Assembly (NCBI GenBank): GCA_964496275.1
Contig: CAZBYL010000012.1
Span: 1-46,875, forward strand
DNA length: 46,875 nt
From: CAZBYL01 sp964496275
GTDB taxonomy: Bacteria > Synergistota > Synergistia > Synergistales > Synergistaceae
Direction: 5' to 3'
In this document: positions 41,213-46,875 of the stretch, in pieces
Layout: every line of letters begins with the position of its first letter
Numbering within the stretch: position 1 is the stretch's first letter
Position numbers and translations under genes: made by a program
The notes under the pieces: generated by a model
Database searches by the model: none
Told to the model about the DNA's origin: nothing
The model's input: only the letters and a program-made list of their open reading frames with translations

Positions 41213-44200
41213 ATGCTTATAGTTCATTCTTTTTATAGTATCAACTCTTTTTATATCTGGGGAGAACACTCTTTCGATTCAGAAAGGTCGGAATCATCAG
41301 AAAGTGTCTTGGGTGTTCCTAAGTTGCCTTGGTGTGCGGATTCGGGAGAACTGTCAGGTGCTCTTAAGAGTGCCGGGGTTCGCCATAGCTCAAAAAATGC
41401 CCCTGTTGCTGATGCCGTTACGGCGTTCGTTCAGCTTCCGTCACGCGGAGGAAAACCCATACCTTCCTCTCAGTTGCTTGGAGACATTCGAGATGTGTCG
41501 GGGGATACGGAGCTTGTCTGTTATGCTGTCACGGCTGTTTCCGTAACCTGCGATGAGATTGCCGCTCTTTCTTCAGTCATCAGGAATACGGAGGAAAAGC
41601 TTTCTGTCCCGGGGCTGGTTTTTTCGCAAGACATGAGATTTATTATCTATGCCTTGGAGTATGCCGCCGTAATGGTTTGCAGAGGTGCGTATGTACCTGA
41701 CATGGATCGCCTTTGCGACGGCTTTGTTTCTGTGTGGCGTCCCCTGCATCTGGCAAAGTATCAGGACGAATACTTGGATTTTGTGAAGTCAGTGCCACCC
41801 GTTCTGCGTGCTGTTTCTCTCGGAGCGGCTAATTCAACCGTTATTTTGGGGCGCGAGGATACCGCGTCCGCCATTTTGTGCTCGCTGCTGGACTATATAG
41901 TGCGCAGCTCGCAAAGCGTAAAACAGCAGGGGCGTAAGATAGATTCGTCAAACCCTCATGAAATATGGCTGCGTTCGCTCACTTGGCCCAAAGCCCCACT
42001 CAGTAGCTGGAACGATGCTATGGAATCTTTGTATCCTCAGGTGCGGTCGTGGGCCGATTCTATAAAGGCGGTGACAAGGCAGCCTTGGAAACTGGTTTTA
42101 AGGCTGGATGAGCCGTTACGCAGTGATGATTCCGAAACTGACTCTCTTTGGACGTTGTCGTGGCATTTGCAGTCGTCACGTGATCCGAGCCTTGTTATAC
42201 CTGCCGCAAGAGTTTGGTCTCCCGATGACGCGGAGCGTATATGGTTTGAACGTGAGGGGCTGAACCCGAGACGATACATGCTGCAGGTATTGGGGCATCT
42301 TGCATCTTTGGTGCCTGCAATTGCGGAGAGCCTTGAAAATCCGGCGCCCTCCGAATGTTTGCTTGATACGGACGAGCTGTTTGAATTTCTAAAGGAGCAC
42401 GTATCGGGGATTATCGAACAGGGCATTCAGGTTCAATTTCCTGCCTCTTGGGGATCTCTTGACGACAGGCCGAGACTTGCGGTAAAGGGAAACCTGAAGG
42501 ATACACGCCATGAACAGGAAAACGAATTCTCTGTCGGAGGGCAGATAAATTTGGGAGATCTGCTTGATGTCAATTGGTCTGTCTCTCTCGGCGGGGATAT
42601 ACTGACGGAGCAGGAGCTTGCCCTCATCACTGAGCTTAAGACGCCGCTTGTAAATATCAGGGGGCGCTGGGTCGTTTTATACCGCGACGAGATAGAAAAA
42701 ATTGTAAACGGAATGAAAAAGCTCCCGAGGGAGATAACGAGGCGCGATGCCCTCTTTGCTTCGTTCAGCGAGGGGATGGGAGATATCCCCGTCTCTGCTG
42801 TGGAGGGTTCCGCGTGGCTGGATTCCATACGTGCCGTACTTACCGGCGCTGAAGAGATAGAGCTCGTAGAACAGCCCGACGGATTTTCCGGTACTCTGCG
42901 TCCATATCAAGGCAAGGGGCTCTCTTGGCTTGCATGGCTTGCAAAACTTGGTTTGGGAGGCTGCCTCGCGGACGACATGGGACTGGGCAAGACGGTTCAG
43001 ACTCTTGCGATGGTTCAGTTTCTTCGCAATGAGGGTGAAAACCGTCCAGTGCTTCTTGTCTGTCCCACGTCGGTAATAGAGAACTGGAGACGTGAAACGG
43101 AGAAGTTCCTGCCCGGGACAAAGATTCTCATTCATCACGGCACAAAGCGCTTAAAGGGTGAAAAGTTTGCTGCGGCCGCGGCGAACTCCGTGTTGGTTAT
43201 ATCTTCCTATTCACTTCTTTTCCGCGATAACACTATGCTTGCCGGCACTTCCTGGTGCGGTGTGATACTTGACGAAGCTCAGAACATAAAAAATCCTGAT
43301 ACAAGACAGTCTCGTGCCGCACGTGCCGTCTCTGCAGACTGGCACATCGCGCTTACGGGAACCCCGGTTGAGAATCACGTCGGAGATATGTGGTCGATAA
43401 TGGAATTTTTGCTCCCGGGACTTCTGCCCAACAAAACCCGTTTTGCCCGCGAATTTCTTCGCCCCATACAAGCGGGAGAAGTAAAGTCAATGGAAAAGAT
43501 GAAAAAAATGACCGCGCCATTCATACTGCGCAGACTTAAGACGGATAAAAATATAATAAAAGATCTTCCCGAAAAAATAGAAACTCAAGTGTTCTGCCCC
43601 CTCGGGCGCGAGCAGGCCTCCCTTTACAGCGCCGTTCTCGCATCGCTTGACGAAGGCATTGCCGAAGCCGACGGCATAAAGAGGAAGGGGCTTGTCCTTG
43701 CTGCCATAACCTCCCTCAAGCAAGTTTGCGACCACCCCGCGCTGTATCTCAAAGACAAATCGGAGCTTGCCGGGCGTTCCGGCAAACTTGCGCGGCTCGC
43801 CGATATTGCCGATGAGATGCTTGCGGCGGGAGACAGAGCGTTGATATTCACCCAGTATGCGGAAATGGGTGCGATACTTAAAAAATTCCTGCAGGAAACA
43901 TTCGGCAGAGAAGTTCTGTTTCTGCACGGCGGAGTGGAGAGGAAAAAGCGCGACGAGATGGTGCAGCGTTTTCAAAACGGAGAAAACCCGCCGCCGTTCT
44001 TTGTGCTTTCTTTGAAAGCGGGAGGCACGGGGCTGAATTTGACGGGAGCAAACCACGTAATCATGTTTGATCGCTGGTGGAACCCTGCGGTTGAACAGCA
44101 AGCCGTGGACAGAGCGTACAGAATAGGTCAGAAAAGCAGGGTGCAGGTGCATTACTTCTGCTGCAAAGGAACATTGGAGGAGAGAATAGAAAATCTCATA

Positions 44201-44326
44201 GAGTCCAAAAGAAAGATTGCGGACTCTGTTGTCGGCAGCGGCGAAAGCTGGATATCAGACATGTCCGACGATGATCTGCGGGAACTCTTTGCGTTGGGGC
44301 GCGATGCAGTGGAGGAGATAAACTGA
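41213..44326 (+). CDS. SNF2-family helicase
   Basis: 1037 residues. The N-terminal half (about 1-480) includes a bacterial SNF2-associated (DUF3670-like) region near 410-500. The ATPase half has DMGLGKT (about 588-594), DEAQNIKN (about 686-693), LTGTPVEN, and motif VI DRAYRIGQ near the C-terminus. It probably translocates on double-stranded DNA or remodels protein-nucleic acid complexes. It overlaps the SWIM gene by one base (TGATG), a pair seen in many bacteria. No methyltransferase or nuclease is adjacent, so a DISARM-like defence call is not supported. Confidence 0.93.
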   Translation: MLIVHSFYSINSFYIWGEHSFDSERSESSESVLGVPKLPWCADSGELSGALKSAGVRHSSKNAPVADAVTAFVQLPSRGGKPIPSSQLLGDIRDVSGDTELVCYAVTAVSVTCDEIAALSSVIRNTEEKLSVPGLVFSQDMRFIIYALEYAAVMVCRGAYVPDMDRLCDGFVSVWRPLHLAKYQDEYLDFVKSVPPVLRAVSLGAANSTVILGREDTASAILCSLLDYIVRSSQSVKQQGRKIDSSNPHEIWLRSLTWPKAPLSSWNDAMESLYPQVRSWADSIKAVTRQPWKLVLRLDEPLRSDDSETDSLWTLSWHLQSSRDPSLVIPAARVWSPDDAERIWFEREGLNPRRYMLQVLGHLASLVPAIAESLENPAPSECLLDTDELFEFLKEHVSGIIEQGIQVQFPASWGSLDDRPRLAVKGNLKDTRHEQENEFSVGGQINLGDLLDVNWSVSLGGDILTEQELALITELKTPLVNIRGRWVVLYRDEIEKIVNGMKKLPREITRRDALFASFSEGMGDIPVSAVEGSAWLDSIRAVLTGAEEIELVEQPDGFSGTLRPYQGKGLSWLAWLAKLGLGGCLADDMGLGKTVQTLAMVQFLRNEGENRPVLLVCPTSVIENWRRETEKFLPGTKILIHHGTKRLKGEKFAAAAANSVLVISSYSLLFRDNTMLAGTSWCGVILDEAQNIKNPDTRQSRAARAVSADWHIALTGTPVENHVGDMWSIMEFLLPGLLPNKTRFAREFLRPIQAGEVKSMEKMKKMTAPFILRRLKTDKNIIKDLPEKIETQVFCPLGREQASLYSAVLASLDEGIAEADGIKRKGLVLAAITSLKQVCDHPALYLKDKSELAGRSGKLARLADIADEMLAAGDRALIFTQYAEMGAILKKFLQETFGREVLFLHGGVERKKRDEMVQRFQNGENPPPFFVLSLKAGGTGLNLTGANHVIMFDRWWNPAVEQQAVDRAYRIGQKSRVQVHYFCCKGTLEERIENLIESKRKIADSVVGSGESWISDMSDDDLRELFALGRDAVEEIN

Positions 44327-45267
44327 TGTTTGTCCAAAAGTATAACTGGAGTTATTCCAAGCCCAGGGAGACAAAGGGCGGTATACGTTTACGAACAAAA
44401 CGGGGCAGAATGACTTCTTCAAACTGGTGGTCGGGACGCTGGATGCGCATACTTGATGAGTGTATAGACTCCGGGCGTCTTTCCCGCGGCAGAAGCTACG
44501 CCCGCAAAGGTCAGGTTACAAACATAGAAATATCGCCCGGGCGCGTTATTGCGTTTGTCCAAGGGACAAAAAAAACGCCGTACCGCATAAGTTTGGTATT
44601 TGAGACAGTTTCCGAGGAAGCTAAGGAAATGCTCCTTATGCGCTTTCGTGAACACTCCTCTTTTGCCGCAAGACTTCTTGCCGGTGAGATGCCGAAGGAG
44701 ATGGAAGCTGCTTTTATGGAAGCAGGCATACCTCTCTTTCCGAAGAGAGCAGAAATGCGTCGTTTCAGATGCACATGTCCAGACAGCACAGTCACCTGCA
44801 AGCACATGGTTGCTGTACTCCTGCTTATGGCCGAGGTTATTGATGACGACCCATTCCTGCTGCTTAAGCTCAGAGGGATAGACCGAGAGCGTCTTATTGC
44901 TCTTTTGACATCAGAAACGTCCTCGGAAAATCAAGAGAGTGAGTCTGACGGTGGTTCCTACTTCGAGGATTGGGATTGTGAAGGCGAAGTTATAGGAGGG
45001 TGCGAGGTTGATGAAGCGGCTGACACCGATGTGCCGCCGGCAGACGATAAATGGTTTGGCGGGGATGTCCCCGTAATTTCCTACACGGAAGATAGTGCAA
45101 GAAGGTTGTCCGCACTTGAAGTGATGAACGACTTTCCTTTTTGGCGCGGGGAAGTCCCGTTCCGCAAGACACTTACCCCCTGCTATGAACGTGCTGCCAA
45201 CAGAGCGTTTGAAATTTTGACAGGTGAAAAAAAGAGTGCTGTCGGACGTCCCAGAAAATTAATTTAG
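44326..45267 (+). CDS. SWIM zinc-finger protein
   Basis: 313 residues. The SWIM motif CxC-x(n)-CxH is RCTCPDSTVTCKHM (about 147-161), expected to bind zinc and nucleic acid or protein. The N-terminal 60 residues are basic with many Arg, Trp and Ser. Residues 195-250 are acidic and probably disordered; the last 40 are basic again and end GRPRKLI, which recalls an AT-hook-like tail. The start overlaps the helicase stop, so both are made together and probably act together. Confidence 0.9.
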   Translation: MFVQKYNWSYSKPRETKGGIRLRTKRGRMTSSNWWSGRWMRILDECIDSGRLSRGRSYARKGQVTNIEISPGRVIAFVQGTKKTPYRISLVFETVSEEAKEMLLMRFREHSSFAARLLAGEMPKEMEAAFMEAGIPLFPKRAEMRRFRCTCPDSTVTCKHMVAVLLLMAEVIDDDPFLLLKLRGIDRERLIALLTSETSSENQESESDGGSYFEDWDCEGEVIGGCEVDEAADTDVPPADDKWFGGDVPVISYTEDSARRLSALEVMNDFPFWRGEVPFRKTLTPCYERAANRAFEILTGEKKSAVGRPRKLI

Positions 45268-45276
45268 CATATACGC

Positions 45277-45317
45277 AAAGAAACTTGCCTTAAACGTCAG
45301 AGGCAAGTTTCTTTTTT
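45277..45317 (+). terminator. Terminator between the SWIM gene and cdd
   Basis: AAAGAAACTTGCC (45277-45289) pairs with GGCAAGTTTCTTT (45302-45314) and is followed by TTT. It lies at a convergent junction; the cdd stop is in its loop, so it likely serves both genes. Confidence 0.8.
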
Positions 45318-45709
45318 AACGAAAAAGTGAGAGGAAGAAGCTCTGAGAGTTTTAGGCTTATCAGGGCGTTTCCGTCTTGTAAAATTATTTCCATGTCGGG
45401 GTTGAACTCAGAAAGAAACTGCCTGCAAGCGCCGCAAGGCGTGCACATCTCTCCCGTAACTCCCGTTATTGCTGCGGCAATCGGCTCTCGGAGCCCCTTG
45501 ACGACTGCGGCTGTCATAGCATTTCGCTCCGCGCACAAAGTCATTCCGTAGCTGCTGTTTTCAACGTTGCAGCCGCGCACAATCTCTCCGTTCTCAAAAA
45601 GAAGGGCAGCGCCCACTCTGAACTTTGAATAGGGAGCGTATGCCTTATCCTGAGCCAAAACAGCTTCGTCCATAAGCCTGCGCATATCATCATGAGACAG
45701 ACCGTTCAA
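45290..45709 (-). CDS. cdd: Cytidine deaminase
   Basis: About 139 residues. Deaminates cytidine and deoxycytidine in pyrimidine salvage. Zinc and catalytic residues are in CNVENSSYGMTLCAERNA, with the catalytic Glu in CAE, and PCGACRQ. Start TTG at 45709 is preferred: GAGGTGAT lies seven bases upstream, and a promoter (45740-45768) lies between it and the upstream ATG at 45781. Length then fits the homotetrameric short form (about 130-140). Confidence 0.93.
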   Translation of the reverse strand: MNGLSHDDMRRLMDEAVLAQDKAYAPYSKFRVGAALLFENGEIVRGCNVENSSYGMTLCAERNAMTAAVVKGLREPIAAAITGVTGEMCTPCGACRQFLSEFNPDMEIILQDGNALISLKLSELLPLTFSLKKKLASDV

Positions 45710-45739
45710 AAAAATCACCTCGCAAAACTGCATAGCAAC

Positions 45740-45768
45740 ATTCTGAACCAGAAGGATACTATTGTCAA
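45740..45768 (-). promoter_or_regulatory. Promoter of cdd
   Basis: On the minus strand a perfect TTGACA (45768-45763), a 17-bp spacer and CAGAAT (45745-45740). Initiation near 45733 leaves a short leader to the TTG start. Confidence 0.65.
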
Positions 45769-45832
45769 ATATGGCTTTCATGCAGATTTGACCCTATGTA
45801 CTTTACTAATAGCCCCTCCCCGCCATTTCGCT

Positions 45833-45862
45833 TTGACTATAGTATATATAAGAGGATATAAT
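45833..45862 (+). promoter_or_regulatory. Promoter of secA
   Basis: TTGACT (45833-45838), an 18-bp spacer and a perfect TATAAT (45857-45862). Predicted initiation near 45869 gives a 60-base leader. Confidence 0.75.
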
Positions 45863-45929
45863 GACCCGATATAAGGCGCATGTATGCGCAGTATGTTGTG
45901 CTGTGCATTTTTGAAAGGTGGAATTACCT

Positions 45930-46875
45930 GTGGGACTGTTTGACGGAGTAATAAAGGCTCTTGGGCTTGACCCCAATGACAGAGCTGTTGCGAAGTATGA
46001 AGAAAAAGCAGTGATAATAGATTCTTTTGAAGAAAGCGTAAAAAAACTCACCGACGGCGAACTCGCCGCATCAACCCTTCTCTTCAGAGAGCGTCTCGAC
46101 AAAGGGGAGACACTCGACGACATTCTTCCCGAAGTTTTCGCACGTGTGCGCGAGGTCTCAATGAGGACGCTCGGACTGCGCCACTTCAAAGAGCAGCTCA
46201 TAGGCGGTATGGTTCTTCATGACGGCAATATCGCAGAAATGAAAACAGGCGAAGGAAAGACTCTTGTCGCTACACTGGCGGTCGCCCTGAACGCCATTGC
46301 AGGTAAGGGCGTTCACGTCATCACTGTAAACGACTACCTTGCAAAACGTGACGCCGAATGGATGTCCCCCGTGTACAACGGAATGGGGCTCTCCGTCGGA
46401 GTCATATCTCCCTTCATGTCGGAAGAGGACCGTTTTGAGGCCTATCGCAGAGACATCACATACGGAACAAACAGTGAATTCGGCTTTGACTACCTTCGCG
46501 ACAACATGGCGATACAGTCTGAACAGCAGGTTCAGCGCGGACATTTTTACTGCATAGTTGACGAAGTTGACTCCATTCTTATAGACGAAGCAAGAACACC
46601 TCTTATAATATCAGGCCCGTCGGAGGACGATACGGAGCCGTACCGTCTGGCTGACAGCGTTGCAAGGGAACTGCGCCGCGGAGAGGATTTTGAAGTAGAG
46701 GAAAAAGAGCGCAATCTTGCTTTGACCGAAGCAGGCATTGCCAAGGCGGAGCGGCTTATGAAGCTGCCGAACCTCTTCACCGATTTTGCAAACTCATCTC
46801 TTGCTCACAAAATAGTACAGTCTTTGAAGGCTCATCACCTTTTCCAGCGCGATGTTCACTACGTTGTGAAAGACG
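45930..46875 (+). CDS. secA: Preprotein translocase ATPase SecA (5' part)
   Basis: The first 315 codons, continuing past the window edge. Motor protein that drives precursor proteins through SecYEG. Seen are EMKTGEGKTLVATL with Walker A near 100-112, TVNDYLAKRDAEWM, GTNSEFGFDYLRDN and DEVDSILIDEARTPLIISGP near 210-229, all SecA signatures. The GTG at 45930 follows AAAGGTGG and opens the typical GLFDGVIKALGLDPN N-terminus. No frameshift in the visible part. Confidence 0.97.
   Translation, partial: MGLFDGVIKALGLDPNDRAVAKYEEKAVIIDSFEESVKKLTDGELAASTLLFRERLDKGETLDDILPEVFARVREVSMRTLGLRHFKEQLIGGMVLHDGNIAEMKTGEGKTLVATLAVALNAIAGKGVHVITVNDYLAKRDAEWMSPVYNGMGLSVGVISPFMSEEDRFEAYRRDITYGTNSEFGFDYLRDNMAIQSEQQVQRGHFYCIVDEVDSILIDEARTPLIISGPSEDDTEPYRLADSVARELRRGEDFEVEEKERNLALTEAGIAKAERLMKLPNLFTDFANSSLAHKIVQSLKAHHLFQRDVHYVVKD

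Noticed and set aside
41213..45267. DISARM or another named phage-defence system built on the SNF2 helicase
   Set aside because: No methyltransferase, DUF1998, phospholipase D or nuclease partner is adjacent.
1..46875. CRISPR arrays, tRNA/rRNA genes, transposons, prophage
   Set aside because: No regularly spaced repeats, no CCA-ended cloverleaf, no transposase or integrase frames were noticed on either strand.

Overview
The window looks like a chromosomal segment of an anaerobic bacterium, most probably a member of the Synergistota. That placement is an inference from gene content: a bacterial V-type ATPase operon, a Desulfovibrio-type molybdenum aldehyde oxidoreductase cluster, a glycogen locus using GH57 and GT35 enzymes, and an SNF2/SWIM pair. 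I saw no tRNA, rRNA, CRISPR array, insertion sequence or prophage.

Layout. 0.3-9.0 kb (minus strand): a nine-gene V-type ATPase operon in the order D, G/H, C, I, K, F, E, A, B. 9.2-11.2 kb: a CobT-like phosphoribosyltransferase (plus) and an EamA-family transporter (minus). 11.4-20.6 kb (plus): a tightly packed seven-gene cluster around a Mop-type aldehyde oxidoreductase. It also encodes a C-GCAxxG-C-C protein, a large FAD/Fe-S/HdrB-like electron-transfer protein, a small two-CxxC protein, a radical SAM enzyme with a Tes-like layout, a methyltransferase and an AMP-forming CoA ligase. I believe these match the DVU_1553 to DVU_1559 / TrsS family set of Desulfovibrio, whose joint function is, to my knowledge, unproven. 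20.6-21.2 kb (minus): a lone HATPase-domain protein. 21.3-27.8 kb (plus): glycogen metabolism, with a GH57-phosphorylase fusion, glgA and glgC, followed by glutaminase glsA. 28.8-31.1 kb (minus): a Fur-family regulator, a molybdopterin-binding MoeA-like protein and XdhC, probably the maturation and control partners of the Mop cluster. 31.5-36.9 kb (plus): a branched-chain amino acid operon, ilvN-ilvC-ilvB-ilvD, preceded by a leader peptide and attenuator. 37.3-45.3 kb (plus): a BASS-family transporter, an ADP-ribosylglycohydrolase-like protein, a nucleoside kinase-like protein, an SNF2 helicase and a SWIM zinc-finger protein. 45.3-46.9 kb: cdd (minus) and the 5' part of secA (plus, cut by the window edge).

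How the genes connect. The same dyad, TGCAA-N5-TTGCA, abuts the predicted -10 box of the fur-moeA-xdhC operon (31144-31158) and that of the EamA gene next to the Mop cluster (11252-11266). This suggests one Fur-family regulon joining the two molybdoenzyme-related loci. Other regulatory features are a textbook transcription attenuator rich in Ile/Val/Leu codons, a large foldable RNA between ilvC and ilvB, and an in-frame internal ribosome-binding site at the junction of the GH57-phosphorylase fusion. Base composition of the plus strand also switches abruptly near 26.2, 31.5 and 37 kb, hinting at past rearrangement.
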